This document shows, one piece after another, positions 44,446 through 53,327 of a stretch of DNA of 64,000 nucleotides. Numbering within the stretch: position 1 is the stretch's first letter; every line of letters starts with the position of its first letter. Source of the DNA: Shimia biformata (GTDB taxonomy: Bacteria; Pseudomonadota; Alphaproteobacteria; Rhodobacterales; Rhodobacteraceae); assembly GCF_016888515.1 (NCBI RefSeq), contig NZ_JAFEJK010000001.1, forward strand, positions 310,001 through 374,000, read 5' to 3'. The translations under genes were made by a program, and so were the position numbers. Below the pieces are notes generated by a model. The model ran no database searches. It was not told where the DNA came from and saw only the letters and a program-made list of their open reading frames with translations.

Positions 44446-44475
44446 AAAGCCTCCGAATATCTATTCGGAGGCTTT
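44446..44475 (-). terminator. Terminator after hrcA-grpE that also covers a ribosome-binding site
   Basis: A perfect 14-bp stem (44446-44459 with 44462-44475) and 2-base loop; on the minus strand it ends in TTTTTT. It lies 25 bases beyond the grpE stop. The GGAGG in the stem is also at the right distance (8 bases) from the ATG of the downstream TPM gene. Confidence 0.9.
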
Positions 44476-44499
44476 CTAACACGCAGATTGTCAAACGGG

Positions 44500-45060
44500 T
44501 TAGCCCGGATTGCTGGACACACCGACCTTTGCCGGGCGCAGCAGGCGATCATGTAACATGAATCCTTCGGCCGAGACCTGAATGATCTCACCCGACTTGG
44601 TGCCTGGCACCGGAGCTTCGAACATAGCTTCGTGATACTGCGGATCGAACTTGTCGCCGACCTCGGGTGCGATCACTTCGATCCCGTGTTTGCCAAAGAC
44701 GTTCAGAAGCTCGCGCATCGTCAGTTCGATCCCTTCGATCAGCGCGGCAGATGCTTCTTTCTGGTCGTCCGTGATCGATTCCACGGCGCGTTTCATATTG
44801 TCATAGACCGGCAGCATGTCGCGGGCCAGACGCGAGCCACCGTATTGCTCGGCGTCACGGCGGGCGCGTTCACCACGCTTGCGGGCGTTTTCGGCCTCGG
44901 CCAACGCGCGCATCCAACGGTCTTTCAACTCATCCCGCTCGGCGCGAAGTGTTTCCACCTCAAGCGCCCCGGCGTCGATCTCGGCCATTTCCTCGGCCAG
45001 TTCTTCTGCTTCAGCCTGGGCAATATCGTCCAGGAAATCGTCTTCTTTCGGCTCTGCCAT
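44500..45060 (-). CDS. grpE: Nucleotide exchange factor GrpE
   Basis: GrpE releases ADP from DnaK and so drives the Hsp70 cycle. The 186-residue protein has the long N-terminal helix (acidic, EELAEEMAEIDAGALEVETL), followed by ENARKRGERARRDAE, the GIELTMRELLNVFGKHGIEV block and the beta-domain YHEAMFEAPVPGTKSGEI. It directly follows hrcA (3 bases), so the heat-shock repressor and its DnaK partner protein are co-expressed. The downstream terminator ends the unit. Confidence 0.97.
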   Translation of the reverse strand: MAEPKEDDFLDDIAQAEAEELAEEMAEIDAGALEVETLRAERDELKDRWMRALAEAENARKRGERARRDAEQYGGSRLARDMLPVYDNMKRAVESITDDQKEASAALIEGIELTMRELLNVFGKHGIEVIAPEVGDKFDPQYHEAMFEAPVPGTKSGEIIQVSAEGFMLHDRLLRPAKVGVSSNPG

Positions 45061-45063
45061 GTC

Positions 45064-46134
45064 TCACCTCTGTCCCCGGTCGGAAATCAGCTTCCCGACC
45101 AGTTGCGCCGTATAGTCGACAATCGGCACGATCCGTCCATAGTTCAGACGTTTCGGTCCGATCACGCCCACAGCGCCCACAATCTTTCGGTCAGCGTTCA
45201 TATAAGGAGAGACCACCAAAGAGGAACCCGAAAGTGAAAAAAGTTTGTTCTCAGAGCCAATAAAAATGCGTACGCCCTCGCCCTGTTCCGCCAGTTCCAG
45301 GAAATCGGCGATGTCTCGCTTGCGTTCCAGGTCGTCGAACAGGTTTCGGATCAAATCAAGATCCTCTTCCCCGCGCTCATCGCCCAACAGATTCGACCGC
45401 CCGCGGACAATCAGGCGTTCGTGGTTGTCGCCATCTTCGGCCCACAGCGCGATACCGCTGTCGACCAGATCCTGTGCCAGGGTGTCAATCTCGCGTCTGC
45501 GCTTGGCGATTTCCTCTCGGATCACGGTGCGCAGGTCCGACAATGTCCGTCCTTCAAGGATCGCGTTCAGAAAATTTGCCGCTTCACGCATGGAACTGGG
45601 CGTTTGGCCGGGCGGCGGGGTGAACAGACGGTTTTCCACGTGACCATCGGCAAATACCAGCACGACCAAAGCCCGATCAGCCGACAGCGACACAAACTCA
45701 ATGTGCTTTATCGGCGCCTCATGCTTCGGTGCCAGCACGAGGGATGCGCCATGCGTCACCCCCGACAAAGCCGAACCAATCCGATCCAGCATGTCACCGA
45801 CGTCATTTGAGTTGCTGCCGAGGGTCGCGTCGATTTTTTCGCGGTCGCCGGCGTCAAGGTCGCTGACCTCCAACAGCCCATCGACAAACATACGAAGGCC
45901 CAGTTGAGTCGGCACCCTGCCCGCACTGACATGAGGGCTGTCCAGAAGACCAAGATACTCGAGATCCTGCATTACGTTGCGGATCGTCGCCGCGCTGACT
46001 TTTTCGGACAGGGTGCGCGTCAGAGTGCGGGATCCGACGGGATCGCCACTGGCAAGATATCCTTCGACCACGCGGCGAAACACCTCGCGCGAGCGGTCAT
46101 TCATTTCTTCAAGTATGCTAGCGCTGTCTGTCAT
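45064..46134 (-). CDS. hrcA: Heat-shock transcription repressor HrcA
   Basis: HrcA represses heat-shock operons by binding the CIRCE inverted repeat. The 356-residue protein begins with a winged helix (LEEMNDRSREVFRRVVEGYL, VGSRTLTRTLSEKVSAATIR) and carries the conserved LEYLGLLDSPHVSAGRVPT block. The C-terminal GAVGVIGPKRLNYGRIVPIV is standard. Frames open to 46359, but ATG 46134 gives the family's N-terminus. I see no CIRCE repeat in the 117-base gap to rph, so autoregulation is not evident here. Confidence 0.96.
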   Translation of the reverse strand: MTDSASILEEMNDRSREVFRRVVEGYLASGDPVGSRTLTRTLSEKVSAATIRNVMQDLEYLGLLDSPHVSAGRVPTQLGLRMFVDGLLEVSDLDAGDREKIDATLGSNSNDVGDMLDRIGSALSGVTHGASLVLAPKHEAPIKHIEFVSLSADRALVVLVFADGHVENRLFTPPPGQTPSSMREAANFLNAILEGRTLSDLRTVIREEIAKRRREIDTLAQDLVDSGIALWAEDGDNHERLIVRGRSNLLGDERGEEDLDLIRNLFDDLERKRDIADFLELAEQGEGVRIFIGSENKLFSLSGSSLVVSPYMNADRKIVGAVGVIGPKRLNYGRIVPIVDYTAQLVGKLISDRGQR

Positions 46135-46156
46135 CTGCCAATTCGCCTCTGATCCA

Positions 46157-46185
46157 TATAAAATCATCCCGCAATCAAAGGTCAA
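46157..46185 (-). promoter_or_regulatory. Possible promoter for hrcA-grpE
   Basis: On the minus strand TTGACC (46180-46185) and TTTATA (46157-46162) are 17 bases apart. The -35 is a near match to the sigma-70 consensus and the -10 is AT-rich. No heat-shock sigma (RpoH) pattern was obvious. Confidence 0.45.
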
Positions 46186-46251
46186 TCGGGGTTGCGTCAC
46201 GACACCGTGGGGCGGTATCGAAGGCGCCAGACCATCAAGAGGATATGACAG

Positions 46252-46965
46252 ATGCGCCCTTCGGGAAGAGACCTTGATCAACTGCGGCCCGTTTCCATTG
46301 AAACCGGCGTCACCAAACACGCTGAGGGGTCCTGCATGATCCGCATGGGCGATACCCATGTTCTGTGTACCGCCACGATCGAAGACCGCGTGCCACCCTT
46401 TATCAAGGGATCCGGCCTTGGCTGGGTGACGGCGGAATATGGCATGCTGCCCCGGTCAACCACCAGCCGCATGCGACGCGAGGCTTCTGCGGGCAAACAG
46501 GGCGGAAGAACTGTTGAAATTCAACGGCTTATTGGTCGTTCTTTGCGCGCTGGCGTCGATCGTGTTGCCTTGGGGGAACGTCAGATCACCGTGGATTGTG
46601 ACGTGATCCAAGCCGACGGCGGCACCCGATGTGCATCGATCACCGGCGGCTGGGTCGCGCTGCGCCTGGCGGTCGACAAGCTGATGAAGGCGGGCGACGT
46701 GGTGTCGAATCCGTTGATTTCACCGGTGGCGGCGGTGTCGTGCGGTATCTACGCCGGCCAACCCGTTCTGGACCTCGATTATCCCGAAGACTCCGAAGCC
46801 GGCGTTGACGGAAACTTCATCATGCTGGGCAACAAAAGCCTGATCGAGGTGCAGATGTCCGCCGAAGGCTCGACGTATTCCCGCGACCAGATGAACGCGC
46901 TTCTGGATCTTGCTGAAAAGGGCGTGGACGAACTGGTTGCCGCACAGATGGCGGCGGTCAAATGA
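46252..46965 (+). CDS. rph: Ribonuclease PH
   Basis: RNase PH trims tRNA 3' ends by phosphorolysis. The 237-residue protein has the opening [20 protein letters not shown], the phosphate-binding [20 protein letters not shown] and [20 protein letters not shown], and the [14 protein letters not shown] block. GAGGATATG precedes the ATG. rdgB starts within its stop (ATGA overlap), so the genes are coupled. It is divergent from hrcA. Confidence 0.98.
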   Translation: MRPSGRDLDQLRPVSIETGVTKHAEGSCMIRMGDTHVLCTATIEDRVPPFIKGSGLGWVTAEYGMLPRSTTSRMRREASAGKQGGRTVEIQRLIGRSLRAGVDRVALGERQITVDCDVIQADGGTRCASITGGWVALRLAVDKLMKAGDVVSNPLISPVAAVSCGIYAGQPVLDLDYPEDSEAGVDGNFIMLGNKSLIEVQMSAEGSTYSRDQMNALLDLAEKGVDELVAAQMAAVK

Positions 46966-47573
46966 ACCGCATGTTTGACGGCGACCGCCTGCTGGTCGCC
47001 ACTCACAACAAGGGCAAGTTGGAAGAGATTGCGCATCTTCTGGAACCATTTGGCGTAACGGTGGTCGGCGCTGCAGAGATGGACCTGCCAGAGCCCGAAG
47101 AAACCGAAGATACTTTTGTTGGTAACGCCCGGATCAAGGCACATGCCGCAGCCAAAGCCACCGGCCTGCCCGCCTTGGCGGATGATTCCGGCATCGAAGT
47201 TGATGCACTAAACGGTGCGCCGGGCGTCTACACGGCGGATTGGGCCGAAACTGGCCAGGGGCGCGATTTTGTCATGGCGATGACTCGCACCCACGATGAA
47301 CTGGAAAAGGTAAACGCCCCGTATCCACGCACGGCGCGGTTCTGCTCGACCCTTGTTCTGGCGTGGCCCGACGGACATGACGAAGTGTTCGAAGGCAAGG
47401 TCGAAGGTCAATGCGTCTGGCCAATGCGCGGAATGGACGGGTTTGGGTATGACCCTATGTTTCAGCCTGATGGCTATGACCAGACCTTTGGTGAGATGGA
47501 TCGCTGGGAAAAGAACAAGATCAGCCACCGCGCCCGCGCAATTTCCGCCTTTGTAAAGGGTTGTTTTGGCTGA
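46962..47573 (+). CDS. rdgB: XTP/dITP diphosphatase (RdgB/HAM1)
   Basis: RdgB hydrolyses non-canonical purine triphosphates such as dITP and XTP so they are not built into DNA. The 203-residue protein shows the SHR motif in KISHRARA, the start [37 protein letters not shown], and the loop [11 protein letters not shown]. It overlaps rph upstream by four bases and hemW downstream by eight. Together with mutT, this adds to the nucleotide-pool cleaning enzymes in the window. Confidence 0.97.
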   Translation: MNRMFDGDRLLVATHNKGKLEEIAHLLEPFGVTVVGAAEMDLPEPEETEDTFVGNARIKAHAAAKATGLPALADDSGIEVDALNGAPGVYTADWAETGQGRDFVMAMTRTHDELEKVNAPYPRTARFCSTLVLAWPDGHDEVFEGKVEGQCVWPMRGMDGFGYDPMFQPDGYDQTFGEMDRWEKNKISHRARAISAFVKGCFG

Positions 47574-48720
47574 GGATTGGCAAAACGGGGGCTTCGGCCT
47601 TTATATTCATTGGCCGTTTTGTGAGGCCAAGTGCCCCTATTGCGACTTCAACAGCCATGTGTCGCGGTCGATTGATCAATCGCGTTGGCGCGAGGCTTAC
47701 CTTTCGGAAATTGACCGCGTTGCTGCACTGACGTCGGACCGCATTCTGGATTCAGTCTTTTTCGGAGGTGGCACACCCAGCTTAATGGATCCGGATACGG
47801 TTGCCGCGATCATAGACCGTGTGCAGCGACGCTGGCGTTTTGCCAATGACATCGAGATCACGCTAGAGGCCAATCCAGGATCAGTGGAAGCCGGAAAATT
47901 CGCGGCGTTTCGACAAGGCGGCGTTAACCGTATTTCGATGGGTGTTCAGGCAATGAACGACCGCGACTTGAAGCGGTTGGGCCGAATTCATACCGTCGCC
48001 GAGGCCCGCGCCGCTTTTGATATTGCGCGAGGAGAGTTCGACCGGGTCAGTTTCGACCTTATCTATGCCCGACAGGATCAATCGCTTGCCGATTGGCGGA
48101 CCGAACTGACCGAGGCATTGTCGATGGCCATTGATCACCTGTCACTTTACCAGCTGACAATCGAAGAAGGCACCGCTTTTGGGGACCGTTACGCCCGCGG
48201 CAAGCTGCGCGGCCTGCCCCCGGACGATATCGCCGCGGACATGTATGAGGCGACGCAGGAAATTTGCGACAAGGCCGGAATGCCTGCCTATGAAGTCTCT
48301 AATCATGCCAAACCCGGTGCAGAATCCCGTCACAACCTGATCTATTGGCGGTATGGCGATTATGCCGGGATTGGTCCCGGCGCGCATGGTCGGCTGACAC
48401 TTGATGGTCAGAAACAGGCAACTGAAGCCTGGTTGAATCCGGCCAAATGGCTTGAAGAACGCGACAAGGGGCAACCCGAAAAACTGCGGGAAACCCTTTC
48501 TGGATCAGACCAAGCTGCCGAAATGTTGATGATGGGCCTGAGGATCAACGAGGGCGTCGATCTTGGCCGGTTTTCGAGCCTGGGCGGGACGCTGAACGCG
48601 GATTCTCTGGATTTTCTGGTGGAACAGGGTCTCTTGGTGGTCGGAAACAACCGCATCATACCGACCCCTTCGGGGCGCATGATCCTGAATACAGTGCTGC
48701 AAAAGCTGCTGGAGGATTGA
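47566..48720 (+). CDS. hemW: HemW, haem chaperone / radical SAM protein
   Basis: HemW was long called oxygen-independent coproporphyrinogen oxidase-like; it binds haem and may pass it on to target proteins. The 384-residue product has the radical SAM cluster motif CEAKCPYC with Cys19, Cys23 and Cys26, then FFGGGTPSLM and NRISMGVQAMND. The HNLIYWRYGDYAGIGPGAHG and C-terminal winged-helix segments follow. The only in-frame start before the Cys motif is TTG 47566, which overlaps the rdgB stop by eight bases and has AGGG five bases upstream. This makes the TTG start credible. Confidence 0.92.
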   Translation: MAEDWQNGGFGLYIHWPFCEAKCPYCDFNSHVSRSIDQSRWREAYLSEIDRVAALTSDRILDSVFFGGGTPSLMDPDTVAAIIDRVQRRWRFANDIEITLEANPGSVEAGKFAAFRQGGVNRISMGVQAMNDRDLKRLGRIHTVAEARAAFDIARGEFDRVSFDLIYARQDQSLADWRTELTEALSMAIDHLSLYQLTIEEGTAFGDRYARGKLRGLPPDDIAADMYEATQEICDKAGMPAYEVSNHAKPGAESRHNLIYWRYGDYAGIGPGAHGRLTLDGQKQATEAWLNPAKWLEERDKGQPEKLRETLSGSDQAAEMLMMGLRINEGVDLGRFSSLGGTLNADSLDFLVEQGLLVVGNNRIIPTPSGRMILNTVLQKLLED

Positions 48721-48723
48721 ACG

Positions 48724-49077
48724 ATGCGCATTGTCTGGCTGGTTCTTGGCCTTCTTAGTGTTGGCCTTGCTTTGATCGGAATTGTATTGCCGCTGCTGCC
48801 AACCGTTCCATTTCTTCTATTGGCGACATTCTTCTTCGCACGAAGCTCCGAACGGTTGCATTACTGGCTACTATCGCACCCAAGCATGGGCCCGATGATC
48901 GACGACTGGCACAGCCGCGGCGCGATTCGTCCCGCAGCAAAGCGTCTGGCAACGCTGTCCATCGGTTTAGTTTTTGGTTTGTCGCTTGTGCTGGGCCTGC
49001 GCCCATTGATCCTCGGAATTCAGGCAATCACGCTCGGTGCTGTTCTGATCTTCATCTGGAGCCGGCCGAACGGATGA
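48724..49077 (+). CDS. DUF454 (YbaN-like) inner-membrane protein
   Basis: A 117-residue membrane protein with about four helices: two near the N-terminus (LVLGLLSVGLALIGIVLPLL, then LLLATFFFARSS) and two near the C-terminus. The family signature is PLLPTVPFLLLATFFFARSS and the SERLHYWLLSHP block that follows. Function is unknown; in other bacteria the gene is often near haem or stress genes. GGAGGATTG lies eight bases before the ATG and the start is three bases after hemW, so it belongs to the rph-rdgB-hemW run. Confidence 0.9.
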   Translation: MRIVWLVLGLLSVGLALIGIVLPLLPTVPFLLLATFFFARSSERLHYWLLSHPSMGPMIDDWHSRGAIRPAAKRLATLSIGLVFGLSLVLGLRPLILGIQAITLGAVLIFIWSRPNG

Positions 49078-49126
49078 ATTTCTTTTAAATCAATAGCTTG
49101 AGTGTTTTTGGCCACACATCCCCAAT

Positions 49127-50017
49127 TTAGCTAGCGCTCAGAATTCGACACAACTCATCCAGTTGATCAAGCGAGTCATAGCGGATCACGATCTGCCCGG
49201 ATTCTCCGCCTGGTTTGTGGTCAATCGAAACTCTCAGGCCCAAATTCGCCGAAAGATCCCCCTCCAGAGCCCGTGTATCGGCATCCTTTTCGACCTTGGG
49301 GCGGGTTGCGGGTTGCTTCTGCGTTGCCGCACCGCCCTTCTTGGCCAGCGCCTCTGTCTGGCGCACCGAAAGGCCGCCCTTGACCACCTTCTTGGCAATG
49401 GCGAGTGGATCATCTGTCGTTATCAATGCGCGGGCATGACCGGCAGACAGCTCTCCATTCTTCAACATCTCCTGCACCGGCTCCGGCAGGTTCAGCAAAC
49501 GCATGAGGTTGGCAATGTGACTGCGCGATTTCCCCAGTGCTTCCGATAGTTTTTCCTGAGTATGGCCAAATTTGTCCATCAGTTGCCGATACCCGGCTGC
49601 TTCTTCCACCGGGTTCAGATCGGCCCGCTGGATGTTTTCGATAATGGCAACCTCAAGCACTTCGGTATCCGAGTACTCTCGGAGGATGATCGGCAGCGCG
49701 TGCAGCCCTGCCCTCTGCGATGCACGCCACCGCCTTTCGCCGGCGACAATCTCGTACTCACCTTCGTGACCCGGGCGATTGCGCACGATCAGCGGTTGAA
49801 TCACGCCCTTTTCCTTGATCGAAGCGGTCAATTCATCCAGCTGATCGGCCGTAAATGTGCGGCGTGGCTGATCGGGGTTCGGAAACACCTTTTCAATGGG
49901 AACCGTCATGTCAGCCCGACGCGGTGCGGAATCCCCAGCTGCGCGCTCTTCGGTCACATCCGCCATCAGCGCCGACAATCCACGCCCCAGCCCACGGGTT
50001 TTCTTCTTTTCACTCAT
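49127..50017 (-). CDS. parB: Chromosome-partitioning protein ParB
   Basis: ParB binds parS sites near oriC and slides on DNA as a CTP-dependent clamp, which ParA then moves. The 296-residue protein has the N-terminal KTRGLGRGLSALMADV, the ParB/Srx CTPase part (QPRRTFTADQLDELTASIKE, YEIVAGERRWRASQRAG, IIENIQRADLNPVEEAAGYR) and the HTH core EKLSEALGKSRSHIANLMRL. A C-terminal dimer domain follows. ATG 50017 is chosen over the longer frame to 50221, with AAGGGG upstream. Two perfect parS sites lie 1.4 and 3.3 kb upstream within rsmG and mnmG. Confidence 0.97.
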   Translation of the reverse strand: MSEKKKTRGLGRGLSALMADVTEERAAGDSAPRRADMTVPIEKVFPNPDQPRRTFTADQLDELTASIKEKGVIQPLIVRNRPGHEGEYEIVAGERRWRASQRAGLHALPIILREYSDTEVLEVAIIENIQRADLNPVEEAAGYRQLMDKFGHTQEKLSEALGKSRSHIANLMRLLNLPEPVQEMLKNGELSAGHARALITTDDPLAIAKKVVKGGLSVRQTEALAKKGGAATQKQPATRPKVEKDADTRALEGDLSANLGLRVSIDHKPGGESGQIVIRYDSLDQLDELCRILSAS

Positions 50018-50030
50018 GTCGATTTCCCCT

Positions 50031-50840
50031 TCAGGCTGCGGCTTTTGTGTTGTTGTCGTCCAATTCTGCTGCCAGTTGGCGATAGGCTTCGGCCCCTTTG
50101 GACGCGGCATCATAGGATAGAACCGGTTGAGCAAAAGACGGTGCTTCGCTAACGCGGACATTTCGCGGAATCTTGGTTCGGAAGACAATATCCCCAAGGT
50201 TGTCGCGGGCATCCTGTTCAACCTGTTGTGAAAGGTTGTTGCGTGCGTCGAACATTGTCAGAACCACGCCCTCGATCCGAAGCGTTGGATTTGCGGTCTG
50301 GCGTACTTCGCGGATTGTCAGCATTAGCTGAGACAGGCCTTCAAGCGCGAAAAACTCACTTTGCAGCGGTATCAGCACCGAATGCGCTGCAATCATCGCA
50401 TTCACCGTTAACAGGTTCAGCGATGGCGGGCAATCAATCAGGACATAGTCCCAATGATAGGCATCCATCGCCGTTTGACGCAGCGCATCATGCAGAAGAA
50501 AACTGCGTTTTTCATTCGAAATCAACTCGATATCAGCCGAACTAAGGTCGACGGTTGCCGGAACAATGCAAAGCCCGTCAATCGCGGTTTGCCGGATTAC
50601 GTCGTGCAGGTCGACTTCATCCACCAAGAGATCATAGGTCGTGTACTCCCGATCATCTGGTTCAATCCCCAGACCGGTCGACGCGTTACCTTGCGGATCC
50701 AGATCGACAACCAGGACGCGCTTGCCTATCTCGACAAGCCCGGCCGCCAGGTTGATCGCGGTGGTTGTTTTGCCGACACCACCCTTCTGATTGGCGACGG
50801 CGATAATTTTCGGCCCACGCGGCCGGCTGGGATCAGACAC
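50031..50840 (-). CDS. parA: Chromosome-partitioning ATPase ParA
   Basis: ParA is the deviant Walker ATPase that segregates ParB-bound origins. The 269-residue protein has the P-loop KGGVGKT at residues 19-25, VLVVDLDPQGNASTGLG and DYVLIDCPPSLNLLTVN. A GTG start at 50840 is proposed because GGAG precedes it and it overlaps the rsmG stop by eight bases; the frame also runs to a TTG at 50855. ParB follows after 13 bases. Confidence 0.97.
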   Translation of the reverse strand: MSDPSRPRGPKIIAVANQKGGVGKTTTAINLAAGLVEIGKRVLVVDLDPQGNASTGLGIEPDDREYTTYDLLVDEVDLHDVIRQTAIDGLCIVPATVDLSSADIELISNEKRSFLLHDALRQTAMDAYHWDYVLIDCPPSLNLLTVNAMIAAHSVLIPLQSEFFALEGLSQLMLTIREVRQTANPTLRIEGVVLTMFDARNNLSQQVEQDARDNLGDIVFRTKIPRNVRVSEAPSFAQPVLSYDAASKGAEAYRQLAAELDDNNTKAAA

Positions 50841-51453
50841 GTTGGATGGCTCCAAGCTTGAGAATGACTGCCTCTGGTTCTGTCTTGCTTTGTATCACGT
50901 CCAAATCGAATGACCACGATTCCTGTGCAAGCGCGACTTCTTTTTGCCAATTTGCCCCTTTTGGAAACACCGCTTGGCCGCTTCCACCCAAGTGACGCTC
51001 AGCAAATCCGCACAACACGGACAAATCCGCCAGGGCCCGCGCGGAAAGAATATCCGCAGCCTGGGGTGGCGCCTTCTCTATTCGCTGGTCAAGAATTGAA
51101 GCCTCGCACCCGGTTTCGCGCAGCACAGTTCGCAAAAATGCGCATTTTCGCTGATCGCTTTCGATCATGGTGACGCGTTTTGGCGCGCCCTGCTCATCCT
51201 TCATCAGCGCGATAACAAGGCCAGGAAATCCGCCGCCACTGCCAATATCCACCCAATGCACAACATCGCGTCCAAGTTTGAAAACCTGTGCGGAATCGAG
51301 GATGTGACGCGCCCAAAGCTGTGAAAGTGTGGATTTGGAGACCAGGTTGATCTTGGGGTTCCACTTTTGCAACAACTCTGCCAGCTTTTCTAGCCGGTCG
51401 AGTGTTTCACGTGAAACATTCAGCGCTGCGGCAATGTCCGTGGGGCAGCGCAT
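50833..51453 (-). CDS. rsmG: 16S rRNA (guanine-527-N7) methyltransferase RsmG
   Basis: RsmG (GidB) methylates G527 of 16S rRNA. The 206-residue protein shows the SAM-binding VDIGSGGGFPGLVIA, the substrate-side PKINLVSKSTLSQLWARHILDS, and FPKGANWQKEV. Its first 20 codons contain a parS site that codes for NVSRET. It follows mnmG with a one-base overlap (TAATG) and precedes parA, the order expected next to oriC in alphaproteobacteria. Confidence 0.97.
   Translation of the reverse strand: MRCPTDIAAALNVSRETLDRLEKLAELLQKWNPKINLVSKSTLSQLWARHILDSAQVFKLGRDVVHWVDIGSGGGFPGLVIALMKDEQGAPKRVTMIESDQRKCAFLRTVLRETGCEASILDQRIEKAPPQAADILSARALADLSVLCGFAERHLGGSGQAVFPKGANWQKEVALAQESWSFDLDVIQSKTEPEAVILKLGAIQRV
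51403..51418. promoter_or_regulatory. parS site 1 (perfect consensus), inside rsmG
   Basis: The sequence TGTTTCACGTGAAACA matches the bacterial parS consensus at all 16 positions. It lies in the rsmG coding region and codes for part of NVSRETL on the minus strand. ParB should nucleate here. Confidence 0.95.
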
Positions 51454-53324
51454 TATGCGGATTTCTCGCGCGAAAATTGCCGCAGCTTGGCGAGAATCAG
51501 TGTCAAAGCCGCGGGTGTCATCCCGTCGATGCGACCAGCCTGCCCCAGATTTCCCGGCTGAACGCGGGACAGCTTGGACTTCAATTCATTCGACAGCCCG
51601 TCCACAGCCGAAAAGTCGAACCCGGCTGGAATGACGTGATCTTCGTCACGTCGCATCGCTTCGACGTCCCGTTGTTGCCGCTCGATGTAATTTGCATACA
51701 AGGCGTCCCGCTCTAGCTGTTGGCGAATTTCAGCATCCACCGAAGTAAGCGAAACATCCAGAGGCAGAAGATCACCAAAGCCGACATCGGGAAACGCAAG
51801 AACCTGAAAGGCGCTTCTTCGATTGCCATCCTGATTGACCGAAATACCCGCCTGTTTCAATTCCTTCGGCGTATAACTTAGTGATTCCAACAGGTTGCGT
51901 CCGCCTGACAACCTTTCCTGCTTGTCGGAAAACACGGCTTTCCGCACTTCACCCACCAGACCCAGCTCTACCCCGACTGGCGTCAAACGCTGATCGGCAT
52001 TGTCTGCTCGCAAGGAAAGGCGGAACTCGGCCCGCGAGGTGAACATACGATATGGTTCTGTCACCCCGCGGGTAATCAGGTCATCAACCATGACGCCGAT
52101 ATAGCTGTCAGACCGACTGAAATGATGCGGCTCAAGTCCCCGTGCGGCACGCGCAGCGTTCAAACCCGCGACAAGGCCCTGAGCGGCAGCCTCTTCATAT
52201 CCGGTTGTGCCATTAATTTGGCCCGCCAGGTACAACCCAGGCACAGACCTTACACCCAACCCGGCGTTCAGAGCGCGAGGATCGACGTAGTCGTATTCAA
52301 TCGCGTAACCGGGTTGCAGAATTTCGACGTTCTCCAACCCATAGATCGAGCGGACATAGTCGTGTTGAACATCGACCGGCAATGAGGTCGAAATTCCATT
52401 CGGATAAACGGTTTTGTCGTCAAGTCCTTCAGGTTCAAGGAAAATCTGGTGCGATTCCTTGTCGGCAAAACGGACAATCTTGTCCTCAATCGACGGGCAA
52501 TACCGCGGCCCGACCCCCTCGATATTACCGCCATACATCGCGGAACGAGACAGGTTCTCTCGGATTATGTCGTGGGTTTTCTCATTAGTATGCGTGATAC
52601 CGCATGAGATCTGCCGCACAAAGGGTCCTTTTGACAAGAATGAGAACATTGTTGGTTCATCGTCGCCTGGCTGATCGTCCAGTTTGTCCCAATCAATGGT
52701 GTCGCCATTCAACCGTGGAGGTGTTCCCGTTTTGAGACGCCCAAGCGGCAACTCGAAACTGTCGATACGCTCCGCTAGCTTGACCGACGGTTTGTCGCCC
52801 ATACGCCCACCGGGGCGCGCGATATCTCCGATATGAATGACGCCACGCAGAAATGTGCCCGTCGTCAGAACGACTGCCCCGGCCGTGATTTCGCTTCCGT
52901 CAGCCAAAACCACTCCACCAACCGCATCGCCATTCATCAAGAAATCAACGGCTTCGCCTTCGATAATGGTCAAGTTTTCCTGAGCCTGCATTTCGGCCAG
53001 CATGGTTTCGCGATAGATTTTGCGGTCCGCTTGCGCTCTTGGTCCTTGAACGGCGGGTCCTTTGCGCCGGTTGAGAAGCCGGAACTGGATTCCCGCACGG
53101 TCCGCCACCCGGCCCATAACACCATCCAACGCGTCGATTTCACGAACAAGGTGACCTTTACCAAGGCCACCAATGGCCGGGTTGCACGACATCACACCGA
53201 TACCACCCAACGTCAACGTCACGAGGGCCGTTTGCGCACCCGTGCGGGCGGCTGCGTGGGCGGCATCACAGCCCGCGTGACCACCACCTACAACAATGAC
53301 GTCAAATTGTTTCACGTGAAACAC
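51453..53324 (-). CDS. mnmG: tRNA uridine modification enzyme MnmG (GidA)
   Basis: MnmG works with MnmE to install carboxymethylaminomethyl groups on U34 of tRNAs. The 623-residue protein has the FAD-binding [17 protein letters not shown] at residues 13-29, [38 protein letters not shown], and the [14 protein letters not shown] block. The first codons, MFHVKQ, are formed by a parS site. It sits between mnmE (3 bases) and rsmG (1-base overlap), in the usual origin-proximal order. Confidence 0.98.
   Translation of the reverse strand: MFHVKQFDVIVVGGGHAGCDAAHAAARTGAQTALVTLTLGGIGVMSCNPAIGGLGKGHLVREIDALDGVMGRVADRAGIQFRLLNRRKGPAVQGPRAQADRKIYRETMLAEMQAQENLTIIEGEAVDFLMNGDAVGGVVLADGSEITAGAVVLTTGTFLRGVIHIGDIARPGGRMGDKPSVKLAERIDSFELPLGRLKTGTPPRLNGDTIDWDKLDDQPGDDEPTMFSFLSKGPFVRQISCGITHTNEKTHDIIRENLSRSAMYGGNIEGVGPRYCPSIEDKIVRFADKESHQIFLEPEGLDDKTVYPNGISTSLPVDVQHDYVRSIYGLENVEILQPGYAIEYDYVDPRALNAGLGVRSVPGLYLAGQINGTTGYEEAAAQGLVAGLNAARAARGLEPHHFSRSDSYIGVMVDDLITRGVTEPYRMFTSRAEFRLSLRADNADQRLTPVGVELGLVGEVRKAVFSDKQERLSGGRNLLESLSYTPKELKQAGISVNQDGNRRSAFQVLAFPDVGFGDLLPLDVSLTSVDAEIRQQLERDALYANYIERQQRDVEAMRRDEDHVIPAGFDFSAVDGLSNELKSKLSRVQPGNLGQAGRIDGMTPAALTLILAKLRQFSREKSA
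53308..53323. promoter_or_regulatory. parS site 2 (perfect consensus), at the start of mnmG
   Basis: A second TGTTTCACGTGAAACA, identical to the consensus at all 16 positions. It covers the ATG and first codons of mnmG (FHVK), 1.9 kb from the first site and 3.2 kb from the proposed oriC. Confidence 0.95.
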
Positions 53325-53327
53325 CCC

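Noticed and set aside
46134-46251. Search for a CIRCE operator upstream of hrcA
   Set aside because: No TTAGCACTC-N9-GAGTGCTAA-like repeat in the gap. The promoter-like pair found there is not a CIRCE element.
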